Origin: Flavisericum labens
Lineage (GTDB): Bacteria; Bacteroidota; Bacteroidia; Flavobacteriales; Flavobacteriaceae
Reading direction: 5' to 3'
DNA length: 64,000 nt
NCBI RefSeq assembly: GCF_045446075.1
Contig: NZ_JBJJBQ010000001.1
Location: forward strand, 734,497-798,496
The translations under genes and the position numbers were made by a program. Position 1 is the first letter of the stretch; each line of letters starts with the position of its first letter. Below the pieces are notes generated by a model that saw only the letters and a program-made list of their open reading frames with translations, searched no databases and was not told the origin of the DNA. Below are positions 25,312-34,297 of this stretch, piece after piece.

Positions 25312-25761
25312 ATGATAGAACCTTTTGACGATACCTATTTTATGAAAAAGGCCTTGCAAGAGGCAGAAATGGCTTTTGAAAAAGGTGAAATTCCTGTAGG
25401 AGCTGTGGTAGTTATAGACAATAGGGTTATAGCCAGAGGCCATAATTTAACCGAAACCCTTACCGATGTTACGGCACACGCCGAAATGCAAGCTATTACA
25501 GCAGCAGCTAACTTTTTAGGTGGTAAATATTTACAAAAATGTACACTTTATGTTACACTTGAGCCTTGCCAGATGTGTGCTGGTGCTTTGTATTGGAGCC
25601 AGATATCTAAAATTGTTTACGGTGCCAGAGATTTAAAACGGGGCTGTATTAACTTAAAAACCAAGTTACACCCAAAAACTACTATTGAAGGTGGTGTTCT
25701 AGAGGAAGCTGCGTCTACTTTAATGAAACGTTTTTTTGTTGAAAAGCGTAATTTGAATTGA
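25312..25761 (+). CDS. tadA: tRNA-specific adenosine deaminase
   Basis: The 149-residue cytoplasmic enzyme converts A34 to inosine in the anticodon of tRNA-Arg(ACG). The zinc and catalytic residues are plain: HAEMQAI (H58, E60) and PCQMC (C89, C92). The C-terminal RFFVEKR helix fits TadA rather than free cytosine/guanine deaminases. The ATG at 25312 gives the normal N-terminus; a later Met at YFMKKAL is also possible. It is a single gene, convergent with a small membrane-protein gene and followed by a dispersed structured repeat. Confidence 0.92.
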   Translation: MIEPFDDTYFMKKALQEAEMAFEKGEIPVGAVVVIDNRVIARGHNLTETLTDVTAHAEMQAITAAANFLGGKYLQKCTLYVTLEPCQMCAGALYWSQISKIVYGARDLKRGCINLKTKLHPKTTIEGGVLEEAASTLMKRFFVEKRNLN

Positions 25762-25768
25762 TAGGTTT

Positions 25769-25852
25769 GCGTTAGGGATTGAAAGGCCTGTTTGAGCTCG
25801 CCGACGAAGGAGGCAGCGAGTAGTGAAAGCCCGACCGTGAGCGGTAACGCCC
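25769..25852. repeat. Dispersed structured repeat, copy 1
   Basis: The stretch from GCGTTAGGGATTGA to GGTAACGCC recurs in reverse orientation at 57862-57993, with the two halves conserved and a variable middle. The core GCTCGCC...GGCAGC can pair, and in copy 2 the corresponding bases are GCTCCC...GGGAGC, which also pair. Confidence 0.65.
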
Positions 25853-25857
25853 TAATT

Positions 25858-26094
25858 TTAAATTTTATTATTACGCTGATTTTCGCGCATTTTGTCCAAG
25901 TTTTCCTTGGTGAGCATGTAATCTTTCAGACTTCTGTTTTTCCACCGGTGGTAAATGAATAAAGGGAATACAATTAAAAACAACCCGGCAACTCCAAAAC
26001 CGATTAGCTTTTCAGAATAATCGACATTTAAAACAAATCCTAAAATGATACTTGTAAATACGGCAATGGTTAATATTATGATAAGGTATTTCAT
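25858..26094 (-). CDS. Small two-helix membrane protein downstream of ClC
   Basis: The 78-residue protein has two hydrophobic segments (residues about 2-22 and 34-50) and a polar, positively charged C-terminal tail (HRWKNRSLKDYMLTKENLDKMRENQRNN). The likely topology is a membrane hairpin with a cytoplasmic tail. I do not recognise a family. It follows the ClC gene by 13 bp on the same strand and is probably co-transcribed with it. Confidence 0.7.
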   Translation of the reverse strand: MKYLIIILTIAVFTSIILGFVLNVDYSEKLIGFGVAGLFLIVFPLFIYHRWKNRSLKDYMLTKENLDKMRENQRNNKI

Positions 26095-26107
26095 GAAGCT
26101 GGACTTA

Positions 26108-27892
26108 CTAAGTGAATTTTATGAGTTGACGACGGTAGGCAGTAAGTAATTTAGATTTCGAAATATACCCATAATATTTGCCACTTTTTATAACAGGTAA
26201 ATTCCAGGCACCAGTGGTTTTAAATTTTTCCATAATATCGTTCATAGAATCGGCGTCGTAATCTATAATGCCTGCATCGGCATGCATCAGGCTAGAGGCT
26301 TCAACTTTTTCATATAAATCTGTGTCGAACATCATATGTCTGATATCATCTAATCTAATCACGCCCAAAAATTCGTGATTGTCATTTACTACGGGGAAAT
26401 GGTTACGAGAAGATTTAGCAACCGCTTTTTTAAGGATATCGCCTAATTTCATTTCTGGTTTAAGGATTATGAAATTGTTTTCAATAACCTTATCAATGTC
26501 AAGAACCATAAGCACATTCTGATCTTTATCATGTGTCATGAGTTCTCCCCGTTGGGCTAATTTAAGTGTATAAATGGAGTGTGAAACATAGTATTTGGTA
26601 ATGGCGAATGATACCGCTGAAACAATCATAAGTGGTACAAACAATTCGTAACCTCCAGTTATTTCTGCAATAAGGAATATGGCGGTTAAAGGGGCGTGCA
26701 GTACTCCTGCCATCAAACCTGTCATCCCTATTAATGTGAAATTTGATTCGGATACATGAAAACCTAGGCCTATGTTGTTTACTATTTTTGCAAAAGCATT
26801 GCCTAAGGCGCTTCCCATGACCAATGTTGGGATGAACACGCCGCCAACGCCACCAGCGCCAAAAGTAGTGGTCATTGCGATGGCTTTAAATATCGAGATT
26901 CCTAAAAGAAGCCCAATAACAATCCAAATGTTCGATAAGTTTAGGTCAAATGGGGTTGTTCCAATAGCAGCCAAATGGTCACCTTTCAACAGATTGTTCA
27001 TGATGCCATAGCCCTCACCATAAAGCGGTGGGATAAGATATAACATAGTTCCAATGGCAATACCACCAATTAATAGCCGTTTAGCTCGGCTTTCAAATTG
27101 TTTAAAGAAATTGGTAATGGCGAAAAATACTTTAGAAAAATATACAGATGCCAAACCAGTGACTACACTTAGCACTACATAAAAGGCAATATCGTTTATT
27201 TGGAATTTATCGGTAAGTTCAAACCGCAATAAAATATCAGTTCCCAAGAACATGTAAGAGGTAACGACAGCAGAAACCGAAGCTAAAAGAAGGGGGACTA
27301 ATGAGGTGAATGCTATATCGAGACTAAAAACTTCAATAGCGAAAATAATAGCCGCAATAGGCGCTTTAAACATAGATGCCATAGCCCCTGCAGCCGCACA
27401 ACCAATTAAAAGCATTCGTGTTTTAGCATTCATATGGAACAATCGCGCGGCGTTTGACCCTAAAGCAGAACCAACACTTACAGCAGGTCCTTGCAGCCCC
27501 ACTGAACCGCCAAATCCAGCTGTTAGCGGTGCGGTAATCAATGCGGCATAAATATTATATCTGGGGATGATACCGTTTAATTTTGAAATGGCATAGAGGG
27601 TGGAAGAAATACCATGGCCAATGTGTTTTTTTAGCCAAGTTTGTTTAATGATATAAACCAACAATAAGCCTATAATTGGAAAAATAAAATATAATGAATT
27701 TTGATAATTATTAAAGAAGTTAAGCTCAAAAAGTAACCTAATATAGTGAGTTAAGTTTTTTAGGGTAACGGTTCCTAAACCAGCTAAAAAGCCCACCAAA
27801 ATACTGAGTATATAGATAAATTGCTGCTCGGAGAGGTGTTTATACTTCCATATTAGAAATTTTCGCAACAAGCTTTTCGTGGTAAAAGACAT
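26108..27892 (-). CDS. ClC-family chloride channel/transporter with CBS domains, gating Glu replaced
   Basis: The 594-residue inner-membrane ClC protein has about 18 helices, followed by a tandem CBS pair (about residues 455-590, FPVVNDNHEFLGVIRLDD and NLPVIKSGKYYGYISKS). The selectivity elements are altered from E. coli ClC-ec1. The GREGP motif reads GLQGP, so the external gating Glu148 is Gln134. The internal proton Glu203 aligns with Val188 (FAIEVF), and the GSGIP Ser region reads GHGIS. GGVFIP is intact. ClC-ec1 lacking these glutamates loses proton coupling, so this may be a passive anion pathway. The tiny membrane gene downstream is probably co-transcribed. Confidence 0.92.
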   Translation of the reverse strand: MSFTTKSLLRKFLIWKYKHLSEQQFIYILSILVGFLAGLGTVTLKNLTHYIRLLFELNFFNNYQNSLYFIFPIIGLLLVYIIKQTWLKKHIGHGISSTLYAISKLNGIIPRYNIYAALITAPLTAGFGGSVGLQGPAVSVGSALGSNAARLFHMNAKTRMLLIGCAAAGAMASMFKAPIAAIIFAIEVFSLDIAFTSLVPLLLASVSAVVTSYMFLGTDILLRFELTDKFQINDIAFYVVLSVVTGLASVYFSKVFFAITNFFKQFESRAKRLLIGGIAIGTMLYLIPPLYGEGYGIMNNLLKGDHLAAIGTTPFDLNLSNIWIVIGLLLGISIFKAIAMTTTFGAGGVGGVFIPTLVMGSALGNAFAKIVNNIGLGFHVSESNFTLIGMTGLMAGVLHAPLTAIFLIAEITGGYELFVPLMIVSAVSFAITKYYVSHSIYTLKLAQRGELMTHDKDQNVLMVLDIDKVIENNFIILKPEMKLGDILKKAVAKSSRNHFPVVNDNHEFLGVIRLDDIRHMMFDTDLYEKVEASSLMHADAGIIDYDADSMNDIMEKFKTTGAWNLPVIKSGKYYGYISKSKLLTAYRRQLIKFT

Positions 27893-27907
27893 TTTATAAA
27901 ACTAACA

Positions 27908-27933
27908 AAAAATCCCGCTTTTCAGCAGGATTT
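27908..27933 (-). terminator. Terminator of aspS
   Basis: AAATCCTGC and GCGGGATTT form a stem with one mismatch. It is followed by a T-rich tract on the minus strand. Confidence 0.75.
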
Positions 27934-27938
27934 AGTTT

Positions 27939-29693
27939 TTATTCTTTTAGATTTAATTTTAGGCTTAATTCTTCTAACTGTTCATCGTCTATAGGCGCAG
28001 GAGCGTCAATCATAACATCTCTACCCGCATTGTTTTTTGGGAATGCGATAAAATCACGTATCGTTTCCTGTCCGCCTAAAATAGCTACCAATCTATCCAA
28101 TCCAAAGGCTAGACCACCATGTGGCGGCGCACCGTATTGAAAGGCATCCATTAAAAATCCAAATTGCACTTTTGCCTCTTCTGGTGTGAAACCTAAATAG
28201 TCGAACATCAACGATTGGGTTTCCTTATCATGAATTCTTATAGATCCACCGCCAATCTCGTTTCCGTTCAGTACCAAATCATAAGCATTTGCTTTTACGG
28301 CACCAGGATCTGTTTTTAATAATTCCAATTGCCCAGGTTTTGGTGATGTAAACGGATGGTGCATGGCGTGATAACGCTCAGTTTCTTCATCCCATTCTAA
28401 AAGCGGGAAATCCATCACCCATAGAGGAGCAAATTCGTCTGGTTTACGTAAGCCTAAACGTTCGGCCAATTCCATACGTAAAGCACTTAATTGCGTTCTA
28501 ACCTTATTTTTATCTCCCGAAAGCACACAAATTAAATCACCTGGCTTGGCCCCTGTAACTTCTGCCCATTTGGCTAAATCGTCTTGGTCGTAAAATTTAT
28601 CGACTGAAGATTTGAAGCTCCCATCATCATTACATCGGCAATACACCATGCCCAAAGCACCAATTTGTGGACGTTTTACCCAGTCAATCAATTTGTCAAT
28701 TTCTTTTCTGGTGTAACTGTTTCCTCCGGGAACGGCTATCCCAACCACTAATTCCGCAGCGTTAAATACATTAAAATCTTTGTGTTGTGCTACTTCGTTT
28801 AATGCGCCAAACTCCATCCCGAATCTGATGTCGGGTTTGTCGTTTCCATATAAACGGATGGCATCATCATAAAGCATTCTTGGGAATTTTTCCACTTCAA
28901 CACCATTTATTTCTTTTAGTAAGTGTTTGGTCAGCCCTTCAAAAGCATTTAAAATATCTTCTTGTTCGATGAAGGCCATTTCGCAATCTATCTGTGTAAA
29001 CTCAGGCTGTCTATCGGCACGTAAATCTTCGTCCCTAAAGCATTTTACAATTTGGAAATATTTATCCATGCCGCCCACCATCAACAATTGTTTAAAAGTT
29101 TGTGGCGATTGCGGAAGGGCGTAAAATTGACCTTCGTTCATACGTGAAGGCACCACAAAATCGCGCGCACCTTCTGGTGTAGATTTTATTAAATAAGGCG
29201 TTTCTACCTCAATAAAACCTTCTTTAGAAAGATAATTTCTAACCTCTTGGGTAACTTTATGCCTAAAAATCAAACTGTTTTTTACAGGATTTCTACGAAT
29301 ATCCAAATAGCGATATTTCATGCGAATGTCTTCGCCGCCGTCGGTTTTGTCTTCAATAGTGAAAGGCGGCAATTTGGCTTCGTTTAAAATAGTTAACTCT
29401 GAAACCAATATCTCAATATCACCTGTTGGAAGGTTGGGGTTTTTTGAAGCCCTTTCTATAACGGTTCCCTTAACTTGAACAACAAATTCGCGTCCTAAGT
29501 TTTGGGCTTGCTCAATTAATTCTTTAGAAGAACGTTCTTCATCAAACACCAATTGGGTGATGCCATAGCGATCCCGTAAATCCACCCAAACAATAAAACC
29601 TTTATCTCTAATTTTTTGAACCCACCCTGCTAAGGTGATTTCATTATTTATATGTGATGTTCTTATTTCACCACAATTATGACTTCTGTACAT
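27939..29693 (-). CDS. aspS: Aspartyl-tRNA synthetase
   Basis: The 584-residue class II synthetase charges tRNA-Asp. An N-terminal OB-fold anticodon-binding domain (LAGWVQKIRDKGFIVWVDLRDR) is followed by motif 2 (CFRDEDLRADRQPEFTQIDCEM, near residue 225). The bacterial GAD insertion domain comes next (about 300-410), then motif 3 (GLAFGLDRLVAILGG, near 540). The insertion and length mark the bacterial type. Whether it also charges tRNA-Asn cannot be told. It has its own promoter core and terminator. Confidence 0.97.
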   Translation of the reverse strand: MYRSHNCGEIRTSHINNEITLAGWVQKIRDKGFIVWVDLRDRYGITQLVFDEERSSKELIEQAQNLGREFVVQVKGTVIERASKNPNLPTGDIEILVSELTILNEAKLPPFTIEDKTDGGEDIRMKYRYLDIRRNPVKNSLIFRHKVTQEVRNYLSKEGFIEVETPYLIKSTPEGARDFVVPSRMNEGQFYALPQSPQTFKQLLMVGGMDKYFQIVKCFRDEDLRADRQPEFTQIDCEMAFIEQEDILNAFEGLTKHLLKEINGVEVEKFPRMLYDDAIRLYGNDKPDIRFGMEFGALNEVAQHKDFNVFNAAELVVGIAVPGGNSYTRKEIDKLIDWVKRPQIGALGMVYCRCNDDGSFKSSVDKFYDQDDLAKWAEVTGAKPGDLICVLSGDKNKVRTQLSALRMELAERLGLRKPDEFAPLWVMDFPLLEWDEETERYHAMHHPFTSPKPGQLELLKTDPGAVKANAYDLVLNGNEIGGGSIRIHDKETQSLMFDYLGFTPEEAKVQFGFLMDAFQYGAPPHGGLAFGLDRLVAILGGQETIRDFIAFPKNNAGRDVMIDAPAPIDDEQLEELSLKLNLKE

Positions 29694-29710
29694 AGAAAAA
29701 TTTTAGTGTG

Positions 29711-29718
29711 CAAATTTA
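29711..29718 (-). promoter_or_regulatory. Putative -7 element of aspS
   Basis: TAAATTTG on the minus strand lies 18 bases upstream of the ATG and matches TAnnTTTG. Confidence 0.4.
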
Positions 29719-29921
29719 AGCAAATACCTTATAGTATAAATTATTCTATTTGTTTTTTTTGATTTGAACTTAGACCCATTCGTTGTTAAGAAAAGTAAAT
29801 TAATAGTTAGTAAACCATATTTTAAATTTGAATAGACAATATAGACTTACATATAAAAATTCATAGTGTTTATAACTTGATTTTCAGAATTCCACAATTA
29901 ATTATAGTTAAAACCAAAATA

Positions 29922-29965
29922 ACAAGTGTTTTTTATACACTTGTAAAAATTTTGTTATATATTTG
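29922..29965 (+). promoter_or_regulatory. Palindrome and promoter core upstream of tkt
   Basis: Within the 428-bp aspS-tkt gap, ACAAGTGT (29922) pairs with ACACTTGT (29937). TATATTTG at 29958-29965 fits the -7 consensus, which would leave a leader of about 150 bases before tkt. The palindrome overlaps the expected -33 region and could be an operator. I see nothing else in the gap. Confidence 0.4.
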
Positions 29966-30121
29966 CACAAGAATATATGCTGTAATGGTTTAACATACAC
30001 ATATTTCGAAATTAAGAATCGGTTTTAGATAAAAAGTTTTAGTTTTGCAAACTACTTATTATTCAAGGATTATAAAAATTAGAAATAACAATCGATATAA
30101 AGACTAAATTGTAATTAAAAA

Positions 30122-32158
30122 ATGAACAAAAAAATTGATCAACAAGCAGCAGATAATATTAGAGCATTAGCTGTAGCCATGGTAGAAAAGGCAAATTCTG
30201 GCCACCCCGGAGGACCAATGGGCGGCGCGGATTTTATGCATATTTTATATTCAGAATTTTTTAATTACGACCCATCAGATATGGAGTGGCCGTTTAGAGA
30301 CCGTTTCTTTATGGATGCCGGTCACTTGTCTACTTTAATGTATGCACAATATTATTTGTTGGGCAATTATGAGAAGAACGATGTTGCCAATTTCCGTCAG
30401 TGGGGATCTAACACGCCTGGTCACCCAGAGGTTGATGTAAAAAGAGGCGTAGAAAATACTTCAGGACCACTTGGACAAGGACACACCATGGGTATTGGTG
30501 CGGCCATTGCTTCTAAGTTTTTACAAGCCAGATTTGGTGATTGGATGAACCATAAGATTTATGGTTTTATCTCTGATGGTGGTGTGCAAGAGGAAGTATC
30601 ACAAGGTGCAGGTAGAATTGCTGGTCACTTAGGCTTGAGCAACTTTATTATGTTCTTCGATTCTAACGATATCCAATTATCAACCGCTACAGATGAGGTA
30701 ACTACTGAAGATACTGCTAAAAAATATGAGGCTTGGGGCTGGAAGGTTGTTACCATTGATGGTCATAACCATGATGAAATAAGAAAAGCATTAACTGACG
30801 CTAACAATGAAACCGAAAAACCGACACTTATAGTGGGTAAAACCATTATGGGTAAAGGTTGTGTTGCTGCCGATGGTAGTATGTACGAAGGGCACTGCGA
30901 ATTACATGGTCAACCTATTGGGCATACTGGTGCAGATTACGAAAAGACCTTAGTTAATTTGGGTGCTGACGTTAATAATCCGTTCGATATTTTTGGTGAT
31001 GTTAACGATTTTTATAAAAAATTAGTTGAAAGAAAAACGGCTGAAGCTGCTGAAAAGAAGGCTGAAATAGCGTCTTGGAGAAAAGCAAATGAGGCACTTG
31101 CCGATAAATTAGACTTTTTCTTGTCTGGTGAATTACCAGAGTTGGATTTTAGTTCAATAGAGCATAAAGCTGGTTTGGCTACTAGAGCCGCTTCTTCAGG
31201 TGTATTAGGGTATTTGGCTGAAAACGTAGAAAATATGATTGTGTCTTCTGCCGATTTATCAAATTCCGATAAAACCGATGGTTTCTTAAAGAAAACACAG
31301 TCGCTTCAAAAAGGTAATTTCTCAGGTTCATTTTTACAAGCTGGGGTTGCCGAGTTAACTATGGCATGTATCGCCAATGGTATTGCTTTACACGGCGGTG
31401 TTGTTCCTGTTGTGGCAACGTTCTTTGTGTTTTCAGATTATATGAAACCAGCCATTCGTTTGAGTGCCATTCAAGAATTGCCTGTTAAGTATGTATGGAC
31501 GCATGATGCATTCCGTGTAGGAGAGGATGGTCCAACACACCAGCCTATAGAGCAGGAAGCACAATTACGTTTATTGGAAAAATTAAAGAACCACAGTGGC
31601 AAACCTAGTTTCTTGGCTTTGCGTCCTGCTGATTCTGCTGAAACCAGCGTGGCATGGAAAATGGCTCTTGAGAACAAGGCTACACCTTCAGGATTGATTT
31701 TATCAAGACAAGGAATCAAAGATATTCCTGCAAATGGTTCTTCTAGATACAGTGATGCATTGGCTTCAGAAAAAGGTGGTTACTTAGTGAAAGAAGTTGA
31801 AAACCCAGATATCGTATTGGTTGCCAACGGTTCAGAAGTTTCTACTTTAGTGGATGCAGCTGAAATTTTAGAATCAGAAAACGGATTGAAAGTTAGTATT
31901 GCTTCTGTGATTTCAGAAGGTGTTTTCAGACTTCAGTCTAAAGATTATCAAAATAGCGTTATTCCTAAGAACACACCATTATTTGGTTTAACAGCCGGGC
32001 TGCCTGTAAACTTAGAAGCATTGGTTGGTGAAAACGGAAAAGTATTTGGTTTGGACCATTTTGGCTATTCGGCACCAGCAAAAGTATTAGATGAGAAATT
32101 TGGATTTACCGGAGAGAAGGTAAGCAAAGAAGTATTAGCATATTTAAAAACAGTATAA
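30122..32158 (+). CDS. tkt: Transketolase
   Basis: The 678-residue ThDP enzyme of the non-oxidative pentose phosphate pathway moves two-carbon units between sugar phosphates. Full-length signatures are present: ANSGHPGGPMGGADFMH (residue about 20), GPLGQGHTMGIGAA (residue about 117), the Mg/ThDP motif GDGG-type FISDGGVQEE (near 150), and the second-half THDAFRVGEDGPTHQPIEQ (near 460). It is encoded as one chain, not split as in some bacteria. It forms an operon with tal, 10 bp downstream. Confidence 0.97.
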   Translation: MNKKIDQQAADNIRALAVAMVEKANSGHPGGPMGGADFMHILYSEFFNYDPSDMEWPFRDRFFMDAGHLSTLMYAQYYLLGNYEKNDVANFRQWGSNTPGHPEVDVKRGVENTSGPLGQGHTMGIGAAIASKFLQARFGDWMNHKIYGFISDGGVQEEVSQGAGRIAGHLGLSNFIMFFDSNDIQLSTATDEVTTEDTAKKYEAWGWKVVTIDGHNHDEIRKALTDANNETEKPTLIVGKTIMGKGCVAADGSMYEGHCELHGQPIGHTGADYEKTLVNLGADVNNPFDIFGDVNDFYKKLVERKTAEAAEKKAEIASWRKANEALADKLDFFLSGELPELDFSSIEHKAGLATRAASSGVLGYLAENVENMIVSSADLSNSDKTDGFLKKTQSLQKGNFSGSFLQAGVAELTMACIANGIALHGGVVPVVATFFVFSDYMKPAIRLSAIQELPVKYVWTHDAFRVGEDGPTHQPIEQEAQLRLLEKLKNHSGKPSFLALRPADSAETSVAWKMALENKATPSGLILSRQGIKDIPANGSSRYSDALASEKGGYLVKEVENPDIVLVANGSEVSTLVDAAEILESENGLKVSIASVISEGVFRLQSKDYQNSVIPKNTPLFGLTAGLPVNLEALVGENGKVFGLDHFGYSAPAKVLDEKFGFTGEKVSKEVLAYLKTV

Positions 32159-32168
32159 AACTAGACAT

Positions 32169-32825
32169 ATGAAATTTTTTATTGACACAGCCAACCTAGA
32201 CGAGATAGCTGAAGCACAAGCTTTAGGTGTATTAGATGGTGTTACAACCAACCCATCTTTAATGGCTAAAGAAGGAATTACAGGTGCTGAGAATATTACG
32301 GCACACTATAAAAAGATTTGTGATATTGTTGAAGGCGATGTAAGTGCCGAAGTCATATCAACCGATTTTGAAGGTATGGTTAAAGAAGGAGAAGCGTTAG
32401 CGGCTCTTCACCCTCAAATTGTTGTGAAATTACCATTAATTGCAGATGGTATTAAAGCATGTAAATATTTTACCGATAAAGGTGTAAGAACTAACGTAAC
32501 CTTGGTGTTTTCGCCAGGACAAGCCTTATTGGCAGCTAAAGCTGGTGCCACTTATGTGTCGCCTTTTTTAGGAAGATTGGATGATATCTGTACCGACGGA
32601 TTAAACCTTATTGCTGAAATCAGGCAGATTTATGACAACTATGGTTTTGAAACGCAAATATTAGCGGCTTCGATCCGTCATACGATGCATGTTATTGATT
32701 GCGCTAAAATTGGTAGTGATGTAATGACAGGGCCTTTATCATCAATCACTGGATTGCTTAAGCACCCATTAACCGATAGTGGTTTGGCGAAATTTTTGGC
32801 TGATTACCAAAAAGGTAACCAGTAG
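32169..32825 (+). CDS. tal: Transaldolase, short FSA/TalC type
   Basis: The 218-residue (beta/alpha)8 enzyme transfers a dihydroxyacetone unit between sugar phosphates. It belongs to the short family that also contains fructose-6-phosphate aldolase. The Schiff-base Lys is K87 in VVKLPL, the N-terminus has the DTANLDEI and GVTTNPSLM motifs, and RTNVTLVFSPGQALLAAKAGATYVSPFLGRLDD lies in the middle. The tkt neighbour, with a 10-bp gap, favours the transaldolase role over the aldolase. Confidence 0.94.
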   Translation: MKFFIDTANLDEIAEAQALGVLDGVTTNPSLMAKEGITGAENITAHYKKICDIVEGDVSAEVISTDFEGMVKEGEALAALHPQIVVKLPLIADGIKACKYFTDKGVRTNVTLVFSPGQALLAAKAGATYVSPFLGRLDDICTDGLNLIAEIRQIYDNYGFETQILAASIRHTMHVIDCAKIGSDVMTGPLSSITGLLKHPLTDSGLAKFLADYQKGNQ

Positions 32826-32848
32826 GCCTAAAAGCCTATATAAATTTA

Positions 32849-32882
32849 AAAGCCTCTTGATTTAAGTTCAAGAGGCTTTTTT
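32849..32882 (+). terminator. Terminator after tal
   Basis: AAAGCCTCTTGA and its complement form a long stem followed by T-rich sequence. It may also stop the convergent gene at 32890. Confidence 0.85.
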
Positions 32883-32889
32883 TGTGAAT

Positions 32890-33192
32890 TTATTTGAAGC
32901 TGTATTTTTTCTTTTCAGCTTGTTCTTTTATAGCCTTTATCATAGCGTTTTCTAAACCATTGGTATTTTCTTTTTGTTGTTCTAAAATGTAAGTTTTTCG
33001 TTTGGCATTCAATTCTTTTATTTTCTTCTGGATTTCAGTTCGCTCCTTGCTTTTATTTTCTATGTAAGTTTTTATTTCCTCCTCAGTTTTACCCTTTAAT
33101 TCTTTAGGAAGCGCATTGTCTTTGATATCCGAAACAACGATTTCCTCTTCCTCAACGGCATCAACTAAATCCCAGGTTTTGTTTTTATACAA
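32890..33192 (-). pseudogene. Out-of-frame C-terminal tail of the vWA lipoprotein gene
   Basis: This frame codes about 100 residues that begin sensibly only in the preceding gene's sequence (KSSHLYKNKTWDLVDA). It is a highly charged helical tail ending KKKYSFK, with no start codon except TTG. It overlaps the vWA gene by 28 bp. Adding one A to the A4 run complementary to 33201-33204 would join the two frames as AKSSHLYKNKTW. I therefore read it as the displaced end of the upstream gene, either by mutation or by a sequencing error in a homopolymer. Confidence 0.6.
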
Positions 33193-34046
33193 GTGAGAGC
33201 TTTTGCAATGGTTCTTTTAACAGCATTGGCTTTGCTGTAAGAACTGGCGTTGGCGTCTTGTTCGGCCTGCATTTCCATTTTTGATCTTCCTTTTTGTCCG
33301 TAGGCTACATAGGTTTTGTTCAGTTTTCGATTTAAAATTAAAATCTCGTCGTCGTAAGGCGAAGCAATATGAACAGTAGCTTGGTTGTGATTAATGGCCA
33401 TATAATCACCATGGGTGAGCTGTGCGCCTTTTTGCCAAGAAGTTCGTATGCCTTGATTGTAATCGCCACAAAAGATTGTGTTTACAGTAACATCTTTTTC
33501 ATTGGCGTTGGCCGAAGCATCTTTGTAATGTGTTTTTCCTTGTGTAAAGGGTTCGTTTCCAGCAATGAAAATGAGTTTTAAATCATCCGGATTTTTACCC
33601 CAATTCAATTGGTTCAGTGATGTTTGAATAACCTCTCCGCAATATTCCTCGCCACCATTGGTAGTCAAAGAAAACAGCTCTTTTGAAATATCGTCTAAAT
33701 CTTCACTAAAAGCTAAAATTTGCCTAATGTAGCCTTCTCTGCTATTTAAATTGTCGTTTCCGTATTCGTATAATGCAATTTGTAGATTGGGTTTTTGAGT
33801 GCCACATTTGGCATAAGACAATTCGTTTACAATATCCCAAAGTTGTGCTTTAGCTTGGTCGATTAGGCCATCCATGCTATTACTGGTATCCAGTAATAAT
33901 GCTACTTTAATGTACTGTTTGTTGGGTTCTGGGTGAGTCGTTTCCGTTTCGTTAAAAGACAATTTTTGATTTTTTGTGTTGGCATTACAGGAGGTGAATA
34001 CAGCTAAAATTGTAAAGAATAGAAGGATTTTGTTTTGTGTTTTCAT
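33165..34046 (-). CDS. von Willebrand factor A domain lipoprotein, frameshifted near the end
   Basis: The 293-residue protein has a lipoprotein signal (LLFFTILAVFTSC, C20). It has one vWA domain with the MIDAS motif DTSNS (near residue 53), the later Thr in TNGGEEYCGE and an Asp in IFCGDY. It should bind metal and protein ligands in the periplasm or on the surface. The end (ALTCIKTKPGI) looks like frameshift read-through, and the true C-terminal ~100 residues are in the -1 frame. The full protein would be about 385 residues. Confidence 0.8.
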   Translation of the reverse strand: MKTQNKILLFFTILAVFTSCNANTKNQKLSFNETETTHPEPNKQYIKVALLLDTSNSMDGLIDQAKAQLWDIVNELSYAKCGTQKPNLQIALYEYGNDNLNSREGYIRQILAFSEDLDDISKELFSLTTNGGEEYCGEVIQTSLNQLNWGKNPDDLKLIFIAGNEPFTQGKTHYKDASANANEKDVTVNTIFCGDYNQGIRTSWQKGAQLTHGDYMAINHNQATVHIASPYDDEILILNRKLNKTYVAYGQKGRSKMEMQAEQDANASSYSKANAVKRTIAKALTCIKTKPGI

Positions 34047-34297
34047 GATGTTTATCGTTTTTTAATTTGATGTAAATTTTTTATAAACTCCCGTTGTGGG
34101 GTTAATTACACCCTAAAACTATAACTAACATAATTCTTAAAAAAAGCAGAATGAGTAACGCAGGCATTTCAATGAGTGAATCATCTTTTTTAATGCGCTA
34201 AGGTTATATTTAATAACAAAATACTCACAGTTTCGGCTAATAACCATTTTAATAAATCAAGTAAAGTGCGTATGTTTAGCTATTATTAAAAAACCGA

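Noticed and set aside
29694..30121. Possible tRNA or riboswitch upstream of tkt
   Set aside because: No cloverleaf or known riboswitch core is visible, only a short palindrome and a promoter core.
33195..33210. Programmed -1 frameshifting in the vWA gene
   Set aside because: The A4 run is not a standard slippery heptamer and no downstream structure is evident; mutation or sequencing error is simpler.
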